From Ignavibacteriales bacterium (lineage in GTDB: Bacteria > Bacteroidota > Ignavibacteria > UBA10030), in contig JAPLFR010000009.1 of assembly GCA_026390575.1 (NCBI GenBank), forward strand, positions 310,001 to 374,000: a stretch of DNA of 64,000 nucleotides, read 5' to 3'. Below the pieces are notes generated by a model that did no database searches, was not told where the DNA came from, and saw nothing but the letters and a program-made list of their open reading frames with translations. Shown piece after piece: positions 16,718 to 26,500 of this stretch. The first letter of the stretch is position 1; each line of letters begins with the position of its first letter. The translations under genes and the position numbers were made by a program.

Positions 16718-16978
16718 TCATCTGGGAATAAGCTGTAAGCCGAGGGAAGCGGTTTTTTTTCGCAACAAGCGCAGTTGTTGTTCTTTAAGACGCTGTTGAT
16801 AGAGTTCTATACCATGTTCAACAAAGGCAAGCTCTTTAGTCATGATGCGGTAATAGATGACAGCAATTTTTCGGGCAGTGACTTTCAAGGCATGTAGAAA
16901 GCCCTTTTTGGCTTTCATTCGCTTGTAAAAAACGGAGAGTGCGGAATGTTTACTAGCTGCAATGGTTGTCGATGCTTT
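16718..16978 (-). pseudogene. Remnant of an IS110-family transposase (C-terminal end)
   Basis: About 86 codons open on the minus strand (KASTTIAASKHSALSVFY, KRMKAKKGFLHALKVTARK, then IAVIYYRIMTK) resemble the C-terminal part of IS110/IS116 transposases, with the KxKG...A..A.ARKL(I)AV pattern. A stop at 16979-16981 cuts it off and the catalytic N-terminus is missing. It lies between two T9SS cargo genes and shows that insertion sequences have acted here. The rest of the gap (16979-17295) shows no convincing gene. Confidence 0.6.
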
Positions 16979-17295
16979 TTAATTGAGATTTAAAGGAATA
17001 AAGCGTAAGATTCTGGTGGTTATTGGGGAAGTGCTCTACCAACGCACCATCGTTTTACGGGGAACACTTCGAAGAGAAAATTATGAGTCAACGACTCCCG
17101 TGCAACTTCACTAAAGTTACATTCTTTTTGAGTCAATACGCTATCATCGTAACTCATAAGTATTACTCTACTACGTTTAATCAAACGAAATACTATCCAG
17201 CGGTTGTAAAATATTACGTTTTAGCAGTGTGGCCGCCATCCGTTATGCACATTGACAAGAATAAGTTTAACGGAGTAATCTGAGGAAAACCAAAC

Positions 17296-20200
17296 ATGAA
17301 CATTAAACAAGTTTCTTGCATAGTGCATTGCTCACTTTCGAAAATATTCTTTCTCCTCATTTTTTCTACTCAATTGGTCTTTACGCAGACCCACATTTCC
17401 CCATCGAACAGACATAAGGAAGACCGTTACCCATCAAGTAAAAATAATTCAACGATTGAATGCCAATCTTATTCCCAGCCCATTCAGAAAAACGATGGTT
17501 CGCAAGGGTTAATAAAAACAAACAATATCATAAGTTCCGCAAACAGCTTACCCTTACCGCCAAAGGTTTATCCGTCAAATGGGGCGACAAATATTCCCTT
17601 GATTCCAGAATTTGTAGTCTTAACCGTTAATGGTGCGGATACGTATGGATTACAGATATCCACAGATTCGAATTTCTACCAAATCATAGCTGAATCCTAC
17701 CAGAGATTTGGATACAAGACGACTGCAAATGATACAGTATATTTAGCTGCTGCAATTCTCTCGCCAAACAGTTACAAAGGCAATACGACCTATTATTGGC
17801 GAACCAGAGCATACTTGTTCGATGGATCTGATACAAGTCCATGGTCGTCACCATTTAGCTATAGAACAAAACCTGATGGTCCAGCAATCTCGTCACCAAA
17901 TCTATTGCTCCCATCATACGCCTCGACTCTATCTTGGATCAACGTTCCATTTGTTTGGGACAATGTCAGCAACGCGACACATTATCAAGTTCAATATTCG
18001 ACAGATGCTAACTTTAATGGCTTTACATATTGGTGGCCACCGGGAACCCAAACGTCGCTTTATTTTGGTCTCAAGCCAAAACAGGCTTACTATTGGAGAG
18101 TTGTTGCCTACACGGACTTCTCCATAAGTCAGTTTTCAGCTACATATATGTTTTACACTGGAAATCTTGCAGTCTTGAGCGAACCGACTCAAAGTTTTGA
18201 CGATGGAAGTGGCCTCGATAATTACGATAATAACCTTGACCTATCTTGGCTCATTTCGCCTACTGACGCTCAGAAGATTGTGTTATCGTTCTCATCCTTC
18301 CGCACTGAGAAAAACTATGACTTTGTTACCATCTACGATGGGTCCACAACAGCTTCGCCTGTTCTAGGGAAGTTCAGTGGTTCAGCCATCCCTAATTCTA
18401 TAATATCATCAGGCGGTACGATGTTAGTTCGATTCACATCTGATGGGTTTGTGGCTGATTCCGGCTGGGGAGCGAGCTACTATAGTTTAAGCGGAGACAA
18501 ACTATTTCCCTCCCTTACTTTATCCACGGGAAGCTTATTTACCGGAAATAGTTTAACTCTTTATGTTAAACATATGACCAATGGTGGTGTAGTGAAATTG
18601 ACCTTGTCTAGCCCAGATACAACAATTTCATCCACAGTGCTTGCGAACACACAGGGAAGTGCATCTACAACATTTTATATTCCAATTGATGCTGCCGAGG
18701 GTACATATGTTGCAAGTGCTCTCGATATTTCATCGGACAGAAGTGCTCCTAATAAATACCTGAATGTACAGCGCTCTCAGGCAGTCCCGGCTATTCTTTG
18801 GGCATCTTCCATTGCAGATACTATCTTTAGTAATCAAAAGTTTTACTTACAATGGACGGACCTGATGACAATAGGTGCGCCATATACAACTGATGGTGCG
18901 ACAAGAAAATATGCTTACCGAATACAATTATCAAGCAACGACGGCCTAAGTTGGAGTCAAATAAAGACGATCAATGGAGGAGGAAGAGTGAATGATCGGA
19001 TAATGATGTCAACTGATGTCAGTATACAAAATCCTGGTAGATATCAGTTTCGCATTGTCGATAGCCTGATGGCCTCGCGATCCCTGATCTCAAATAAGAT
19101 CAATATAGTGACTCCACCATCAAATGCCATAGACTTAGCTTTGGCATGGGATTATAGTTACACCAGTCCTATTATCAATGCTCCGTTGGGTGTTGCGGCG
19201 GATGGAGTCTCGCGGTTGTATATGATAGCCTCATTGTCAAAGAGTGCAAGTAAAGTTCAAATCACACTTTCTGATGAGTTTGGAGATACGGACGTACGAA
19301 AGATCGGCAAAGTTATGGATGCAACGACAACTGACCAATTTAGCGATGAAGCGAACAATGCTATAAGCACATCCGCGAGTCAAAGTAGACCTATTAACGG
19401 TAACCAATACTGGTTTTGGTATGTCGCTCCTGATGATTTTGTAGGAAATAATACATCCAATCAGAATGCAAGTGAGAAAACGGTTTGGCTTACGGTGAAT
19501 GCCTTACTCACCGATGGGACGAATATTTCTAAAAAGATGCCAATCAAAGTCGTAAGACCCCCGCTCTTGTTCATTCACGGTCTTGGAGGTAGCTCATCAA
19601 CATGGTCTAACTTCGGTTACGATTACCAAGGAGCAAAGCAACTTTTCATAAATGATAACCGTTTTCTAGTGAAATCTGCTCCATCGATTATAAACAATGC
19701 AGGATTCAATGTCGGAAGCATATGGATTAAAAACCGGTGTGTTCAGCTTATAAGAAGCATGCGCGAGTTGGGTTATTCCTCGAATCAAGTGATGTATGTC
19801 TCACATAGCATGGGCGGTAATTATCTTCGTGCCTTTGTAGAAAATCCTTCTTACTCAACACCGACAAACTATTCCAAGGGGTATGTTAATCGAGCAATTC
19901 TACTTGATTGCCCTAATGATGGGTCTCCTCTTGCAAATTTACTTTCGGCAGAAATCATTCCATTCATCAACCAAAATATATATGCTCGCGATCTAATCAA
20001 AACTTGGTACCTATTCGACCCTAGTATAGCCGTAAATCGCATGTCAGCAGCCTTTCTTCAATTCAATGGAGATTGGCCAAATCTTAACTACATATCACCC
20101 ACAGATGCAATTCTAGATTTGCGGACGATTTTACAAGGTGGACATGTCTTTGCAAAAACAAATGTCCCGGCACACTTAGTTGCTGGTGATTTCTTTGCTG

Positions 20201-21552
20201 GTATTCAGGGTTGGCCAGATGTTCCCCCTGAACTCTGGAGCGCCATAACGAATGGGCAAGATTTTCTAGAATTGATGGATAAACTATCCGATATATTAGT
20301 GGTGATCTATCCGCCAGCCGGTGCGGCAGCTAAAGAGACCACAGATCTAGCGTTGCGCACAATGTTAATTCTTGACTATGCATTGAAAGCGTATTCCACG
20401 ACCTCTTTTTTACTTGACAGTGACATAATGGTCTCAATTCAAAGTCAACTCGCTGGGTTAGAAACGAACGCTGCAAATGTCTCGGTATTTGACAATGTGA
20501 TCCATTGGGGTGATTGGTCTAATTCTGTTACTTCTCGTCTCGACGTAGGTGACTTAGTCAGCAATTTATTGAACATCAATTCTAACAGTAACACATTTGG
20601 TTCCATTCCAACTAATTCAACATTTGCAAAGATACTGGCATCTCAGGGGTCGGGAACTTCTGCCTCGGTTCGTTTCGGTGTAAAGACTACTGGATTAAGA
20701 ATAGTATCTCTTTCCGACACAACAAATCTTCTTGTAGACAGCACTTTGAACATCCACTTTAGTTTACAGGATACAGCAGGTCTTCAATATGTAAAGCTAT
20801 TCTTCCAAGGAAAGTCATATATTTCATACGACCGAGCATTCGATCAAGGTTTCACAATTCAAGTAAGCGGTACATATTTGAATGATCAGCCTTTAGAAAT
20901 CCTTTCTGTTTATAGATCGGGCGACTCAACTTACTGGTCATATGACAAGCGATTAATGAAGGTTAATACACTGTCCCAGGTTAGCAACTTTTATGCGAGA
21001 CCCAAGGTAGTCGAAATTCCTGTTGGCCAACGTTTTTCACCGGAATATCTTGCCGTTTACAGCACATTTTTGTCAAAAGTTTCCTCCAATAGTTCAGATT
21101 TGCATATATCAATTCAGAATCCGAGTGTACTATCATTGAACTCCGGTACAAACATGTTCACGGGAAAATCGAAAGGTGAAACATCTGTAATAATTGCCTA
21201 TAAAGGATTGACAGATACAATGTTCTTTGCTGTGGATGACAGCGCAGTAATCACTGGGGTGCCCCATATCGGTGACGTGCAACTGCCGACACATTTTAGC
21301 TTGAATCAAAATTATCCAAATCCTTTTAATCCGTCTACAAGCATTTCTTACGACTTACCCGTGTCGGGAAGAGTCGCCCTGGAGATTTATGATTTACTGG
21401 GAAGAAAGGTAAAAATCATTGTTGATGAATGGCAGCAGGCTGGTGCTTACACTGCGCATATTAATATGAATGGTTTCTCATCTGGCGTGTACTTTTTCCG
21501 GATTAAGTTCCAAGAGTATATTGCAGTACGCAAAATGCTCCTATTGAAATGA
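17296..21552 (+). CDS. Secreted CUB-lipase/esterase-like protein with T9SS sorting domain
   Basis: A 1418-residue secreted protein. A signal peptide (1-31) precedes Ig/fibronectin-like modules with Asp-box-like TYYWRTRAY and AYYWRVVAY text. A CUB-like domain (about 290-400) contains DFVTIYDGST. After further beta domains comes an alpha/beta-hydrolase: LLFIHGLGG with H761 in the oxyanion region and the nucleophile elbow SHSMGG with S838, like lipases and PGAP1-type esterases. An Ig-like or BIG2-like segment precedes the C-terminal T9SS sorting domain (QNYPNPFNPSTSISY ... SGVYFFRI ... RKMLLLK). It probably hydrolyses ester bonds outside the cell; substrate unknown. It starts at ATG 17296; the bases upstream contain taatctgagga. 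Confidence 0.82.
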   Translation: MNIKQVSCIVHCSLSKIFFLLIFSTQLVFTQTHISPSNRHKEDRYPSSKNNSTIECQSYSQPIQKNDGSQGLIKTNNIISSANSLPLPPKVYPSNGATNIPLIPEFVVLTVNGADTYGLQISTDSNFYQIIAESYQRFGYKTTANDTVYLAAAILSPNSYKGNTTYYWRTRAYLFDGSDTSPWSSPFSYRTKPDGPAISSPNLLLPSYASTLSWINVPFVWDNVSNATHYQVQYSTDANFNGFTYWWPPGTQTSLYFGLKPKQAYYWRVVAYTDFSISQFSATYMFYTGNLAVLSEPTQSFDDGSGLDNYDNNLDLSWLISPTDAQKIVLSFSSFRTEKNYDFVTIYDGSTTASPVLGKFSGSAIPNSIISSGGTMLVRFTSDGFVADSGWGASYYSLSGDKLFPSLTLSTGSLFTGNSLTLYVKHMTNGGVVKLTLSSPDTTISSTVLANTQGSASTTFYIPIDAAEGTYVASALDISSDRSAPNKYLNVQRSQAVPAILWASSIADTIFSNQKFYLQWTDLMTIGAPYTTDGATRKYAYRIQLSSNDGLSWSQIKTINGGGRVNDRIMMSTDVSIQNPGRYQFRIVDSLMASRSLISNKINIVTPPSNAIDLALAWDYSYTSPIINAPLGVAADGVSRLYMIASLSKSASKVQITLSDEFGDTDVRKIGKVMDATTTDQFSDEANNAISTSASQSRPINGNQYWFWYVAPDDFVGNNTSNQNASEKTVWLTVNALLTDGTNISKKMPIKVVRPPLLFIHGLGGSSSTWSNFGYDYQGAKQLFINDNRFLVKSAPSIINNAGFNVGSIWIKNRCVQLIRSMRELGYSSNQVMYVSHSMGGNYLRAFVENPSYSTPTNYSKGYVNRAILLDCPNDGSPLANLLSAEIIPFINQNIYARDLIKTWYLFDPSIAVNRMSAAFLQFNGDWPNLNYISPTDAILDLRTILQGGHVFAKTNVPAHLVAGDFFAGIQGWPDVPPELWSAITNGQDFLELMDKLSDILVVIYPPAGAAAKETTDLALRTMLILDYALKAYSTTSFLLDSDIMVSIQSQLAGLETNAANVSVFDNVIHWGDWSNSVTSRLDVGDLVSNLLNINSNSNTFGSIPTNSTFAKILASQGSGTSASVRFGVKTTGLRIVSLSDTTNLLVDSTLNIHFSLQDTAGLQYVKLFFQGKSYISYDRAFDQGFTIQVSGTYLNDQPLEILSVYRSGDSTYWSYDKRLMKVNTLSQVSNFYARPKVVEIPVGQRFSPEYLAVYSTFLSKVSSNSSDLHISIQNPSVLSLNSGTNMFTGKSKGETSVIIAYKGLTDTMFFAVDDSAVITGVPHIGDVQLPTHFSLNQNYPNPFNPSTSISYDLPVSGRVALEIYDLLGRKVKIIVDEWQQAGAYTAHINMNGFSSGVYFFRIKFQEYIAVRKMLLLK

Positions 21553-21849
21553 TCAGCTTAGCTAGTCTGTTATGTTGCAATTGCAAATCACAATTAAGTA
21601 AATGAAACAGATGAAAATCATTTCAGATTGGTGTTCAACACTTAAATCGATAGTATTTTTCGATAAAGTCTACAATCGCGCGAATCAATAGTATATGAGA
21701 AAGTTTAAAAGGCATATTGAAAAAACACGAGAATCTCAAAGATTATCCTTTGACACTTCATGATATCAATTTTGCGATAAGAAAATAGTGGAAACCAGAA
21801 ACCACTTTAAAAAACGGGACATTACCAATTAAATCTTGAGAGGTAAAAA

Positions 21850-23064
21850 ATGGAAACAAAAAAACATTATTATTCAGCATTTATACTAATCATGTTTGCT
21901 TTATTATTTTGGTCTTGTGCAGTTCAAAAATTTTCACGGACAGACAAAACATATTACGATATAAAGAAGCAAAGTGAAAACATAACTGTTTCATATAAGT
22001 TGCCGGTAATTAAAGCAACCGGTAAAACCACACAATCGCAAAAAAAAGGTGGAGTTACTATTTCAACTGAAATAGTCCCATTCGTAGCAACGCGTAATGT
22101 CAATCGAGATAAACAGGTTACCTATGCAGATCCTACCCAACCGGGTTATGATAATTATGAAGTCTCAAACACTCCATATTATACAGTCACTCCAGAAAAT
22201 ATTAAATTTAAAATTCGGATACGAAATAATGAGCAAGTGCCTTTAAAGCTTAGTGATGTCGGATTTGCAATAATCATTGATGGGACACAATGGTCTTTTC
22301 CAACCGGGTATTTAGATGATTGGAACAAAGGATTAATATTGACGGGGTTTGATAAAGAATATACCATCAATGGCCCCCAATTAGAAGGATTATATAATGC
22401 TCAAGTTGTTTATATTCTTCTTAATGGTGTTCCAGTTTCCTATAATGAAGCTGGAAGCGTTACTAAAAAAAGCAACTTTGAATGGTATTTTGAATGTAAG
22501 GCAGAAACAGTAAGCAAAGACGAACAAAAAACTTATACCTATGAAACAGCTCCTATTTATCAAAAAAAATGTCCTAAATGCAGTGGGACAGGAACAGATC
22601 CACAACCTTACAAGTGCACTTATTGTGACGGTAAGGGGTATTATGTTAATTCAAAAGATAAAAAATCTTACAAGTGTTCTACTTGCGGTGGCAGCGGAGT
22701 TGTACATTACAAATGCCCCGACTGTGGTGGTAACGGCGTCCTATCATATCCAAAATCAACGGAAGCGCCAGTAAAGAATAGCATTACTTGGACTGGCTGG
22801 AAAGTCAATGTTACAACAAATCCGCCAGGTGCAAAAGTCAGTATGGTAAACACGAGAACAGGAGAATACGAAAGCGTTGGTATGTCTACTGTAGAAGCAA
22901 TTTGGTATTCATCAACCGCAAAATCGTACCCTATCATTATTGAATATCAAGGGAAGTCCGTGAAAGTGTTACCTTATGACAAGGACGGAAAAGAAATTTC
23001 AAATGTTGTAGTTGATTTTTTAAGCGGGCCACCAATTGTAAGAGAAGGAGGAAAGGTGGACTAA
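21850..23064 (+). CDS. Lipoprotein with DnaJ-type zinc-finger repeats
   Basis: A 404-residue predicted lipoprotein with a hydrophobic leader ending in LFWSC (Cys23). Residues 50-235 form a beta-rich region of no known family. Four CxxCxGxG motifs follow at 241-248, 256-263, 276-283 and 289-296, spaced exactly as in the DnaJ (Hsp40) cysteine-rich zinc domain. The C-terminal part (about 315-395) is a PEGA-like domain (NVTTNPPGAKV). No J-domain is present. A two-zinc chaperone-type module on an exported protein is unusual and suggests binding of unfolded protein or redox/metal sensing in the envelope; this is inference. agaggt lies seven bases before the start. It sits between the T9SS esterase and protease genes, all on the same strand. 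Confidence 0.75.
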   Translation: METKKHYYSAFILIMFALLFWSCAVQKFSRTDKTYYDIKKQSENITVSYKLPVIKATGKTTQSQKKGGVTISTEIVPFVATRNVNRDKQVTYADPTQPGYDNYEVSNTPYYTVTPENIKFKIRIRNNEQVPLKLSDVGFAIIIDGTQWSFPTGYLDDWNKGLILTGFDKEYTINGPQLEGLYNAQVVYILLNGVPVSYNEAGSVTKKSNFEWYFECKAETVSKDEQKTYTYETAPIYQKKCPKCSGTGTDPQPYKCTYCDGKGYYVNSKDKKSYKCSTCGGSGVVHYKCPDCGGNGVLSYPKSTEAPVKNSITWTGWKVNVTTNPPGAKVSMVNTRTGEYESVGMSTVEAIWYSSTAKSYPIIIEYQGKSVKVLPYDKDGKEISNVVVDFLSGPPIVREGGKVD

Positions 23065-23536
23065 ATAATTGCATAAACACCGAACAATAAGAGGTTTGTG
23101 AAAAACGGCAAGGACGGTACAGGTAGAAAAAGTTTTCTTCATTATATTATCTTTTGGCGTGTGGCGATAGTAAAGTGCAAATAATATCGCCACTTCGCGA
23201 AGCCCTGACCGTTTTCTGCAATCAGTTGAAGTATTTTGAGTCGATGAGATATAAAAGCGACAGAGGGACATTTTCAAAGCCCCTCTTCTTTGGCGCAGGT
23301 AATTTGAAAAGGGCTTTGTGGCTTGCTTGCCCGTCGTCTTTCGCGTTTTGTGCCTGCTTGTCGCAGGGCACGGCGTCCGCCATTTTTGGGCGGATTGGCG
23401 GAGCCGCCATCCTTTCTGTTGTGAGAGCCGGAGACATAGAAATAATGTCCCCGCTTTGTGGAGTAACAAATTTATCTAATGATCTCCCATGCATATTAGG
23501 TCGGTAATCCCGCCTGTGAATGAAGAGGATAGGAAA
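23065..23536. other. Gene-free stretch with short palindromes
   Basis: No convincing gene. Open frames on both strands here are GC-rich shadows without ribosome sites. GC-rich inverted segments occur near 23380-23412 (gtccgcc / ggcgga and ggcggagccgcc). It separates the zinc-finger lipoprotein from the protease and may carry the protease promoter. Confidence 0.4.
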
Positions 23537-26500
23537 ATGTTTAATCACCTGAAATACAGTGTTATTCTTTTATTATTTAGTCTTATATCATCGGTTTATT
23601 CGCAACAGATGAATAATGAAATCAATCCGGACTATGTGAAATGGCTAGAACAAAAAGGAAGCGGGAACAGCGAACAATTTACCATTGATGGACATCCATT
23701 AGGGTACATTCCACCTCCTTATAAAATACATACAGAATTACCTGAATATTTAAAAAAACAATTAGCAAAAAAAGAGTCACTTCCTGCAAGTTTTGACTTG
23801 CGCAGTACCGGAGGATTAACCCCTGTAAAAGACCAAGGTACTTGTGGAGCGTGTTGGACATTTGCTACTATGGGTGCGATTGAATCTCGCTGGAAAGTTA
23901 ATGGCAAAGGTACATACGACCTTTCGGAAGATAATTTGAATACATGTCATTCTCCTTTTTTAGTGGCTCCTTGTGAAGGGGGGAATTCTTCATATTCGTT
24001 AGCCTATTTATCAAGAGGCTCAGGACCAAAATCAGAAACAGATGATCCCTATAATGATAAACATACTACTGTCGATTGTCCCTCTGGTCTCAATCCTCAA
24101 GGTATAGTTACCTCAGGTTGGTTTATTCCCAAATCTGATCCAATACTAATAAAGAGCCTTATCCAACAATATGGTGCATTATCTACAAATATGTATTATA
24201 CAGAATCATCGTACAATGCAAGTAATTATACTTATTATTATTCTGGAACTGCGGGTAACAATCATTCTGTGACACTCGTTGGATGGGATGATAATAAAGT
24301 TACGGCAGGAGGAACCGGTGCTTGGATAATTAAAAATAGTTGGGGAACAAGCTGGGGTGAAAACGGTTATTTCTATATTGCATATCAAGATACAAAAGTC
24401 AATAACGAAGTGACGTTATTTAAAGATTATATCGATTATAATCCAAATCAAACAATTTCTACATATTCGGAATCTGGATCGGTAGAGAGTGTAGGATATG
24501 GCACATCACAAGCATATGCCTTAGTGAAATTCATTGCAACGGGAAATGTCCAATTGATGAAAATTGGAACATATGTAACTTATCCAGGATCTGTTGTCAG
24601 TATGGAAGTCTATGATAATTTTGATGGTAGCAGTTCATTGACTGGATTATTGGGATCAATTTCGAGTCAGACTTGCACCTATACAGGATATTACGCCTTT
24701 GATTTTTCTTCTCCAATAAACATTTCAAATGGGAATAATTATTATGTAAAAATTAGTTATCAAACACCAGGTTGGAATTATCCAATTCCCATTGAAGCGT
24801 ATATTGCTGGTTATAATAATCCTACCTTCGAAACAGGAAAATGTTGGATAAGTTCAGGAGGATCAACTTGGTCTTCGTTGGGTAATAATGAGGATCTATG
24901 TGCTTATGCTTATACAAGTACGAACATTGCCCCTAATGCACCCACAGTAACAACGACAACTGCTACAAACATAACCAGTACAAGTGCATCATCTGGAGGA
25001 AATGTAACCTCTGACGGAGGAGCTACTATAACAGTCCGGGGAGTATGTTGGAGTACAGGTAGTAATCCCACATTAGGTAATAGTCATACATCGGATGGAA
25101 CAGGCACCGGAACATTTACAAGCAGTATAACCGGATTGAGTCCTGGAATCCTGTATCATTACAGGGCATATGCAACCAACTCTGCGGGGACCAGCTACGG
25201 AAGCGAGCTCACATTTACAACAACTTCTTCAACACCAACAATAACAATATCGCCAACTTCATTACCATATTTTGGAAATGTCGTAGTAGGCCAGAATTCA
25301 TCATCTCAATCCTACACAGTTTCGGGTAGTAATCTGACAGCAAATATTGCGATTCAAGCACCAACTGGATTTCAAGTATCGTTAAACTCAATATCTGGAT
25401 TTGCAAGTTCACTAAACCTAACACAATCTGGTAGTACGGTTCCTAGCACAACAATTTATGCAAAATTCAGTCCGATGAGTGCCGGATTTCAATCGGGGAA
25501 TATTTCACATACAAGCTCAGGTGCGACGACTAAAAATATTTCAATTAGTGGAACTGGTACGGCGGTTTCGACATCAGCAGTTTTATCCTTCACTCCAACA
25601 TCCGGTCCCATTGGAACAACAGTTACCATCACCGGCTCAAACTTTAGTACAACTCCAGCAAATAATATTGTATACTTTGGCGCAGTAAGTGCACAGGTAT
25701 CTTCTGCCACCCAAACGCAGCTTGTTGTCGCTGTTCCAACCGGAGCGACGTACCAGCCAATTTCTGTAACAGTAAATGGATTAACGGCATACGCAAATGC
25801 TCCCTTTATTGTAACTTTTCCAAGTTCACAAATTATAGATACATCATCCTTTGCCTCAAAATTAGATTTCACAACAGGATCGGCTCCCATTGGCGGTGTG
25901 ATATGTGATGTGGATGGAGACGGCAAACCAGACCTCGTTGTTACAAACGCGAACAGCAATACTGTTTCGGTCTTCAGGAACACAAGCGCTTCCGGAGTTA
26001 TGACGGCAAGCTCCTTTGCTCCAAAGGTTGACTTCACGACGGGATCGCATCCATACGGTGTTGCTATCGGTGATGTGGATGGAGACGGTAAACCAGACCT
26101 CGTTGTTATAAACGCGAACAGCAACACTGTTTCGGTCTTCAGGAACACAAGCTCTTCCGGTTCCATTACAACAAGCTCCTTTGCTCCAAAGGTTGACTTC
26201 ACGACGGGGCCGTCTCCCGTTAGTGTTACTATCTGTGATGTGGATGGAGATGGCAAACCAGACCTCGTTGTTACAAACGCGAGCAGCAATACTGTTTCGA
26301 TCTTCAGGAACACAAGCTCTTCCGGAGTTATGATGGCAAGCTCCTTTGCTCTAAAGGTTGACTTCACGACGGGATCGTATCCATACGGTGTTGCTATCGA
26401 TGATGTGGATAGAGACGGCAAACCAGATCTCGTTGTTACAAACGCGAGCAGCAATACTGTTTCGGTCTTCAGGAACACAAGCTCTTCCGGTTCCATTACT

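Noticed and set aside
17010-17060. tRNA D-arm-like text (ggtagagcac on the minus strand)
   Set aside because: No acceptor or T-arm around it; too short to call.
17023-17283. 86-residue open frame before the esterase gene
   Set aside because: No family, no ribosome site, unusual composition; likely chance.
23154-23548. Several open frames between the lipoprotein and the protease
   Set aside because: GC-rich shadows without ribosome sites; they overlap each other on both strands.
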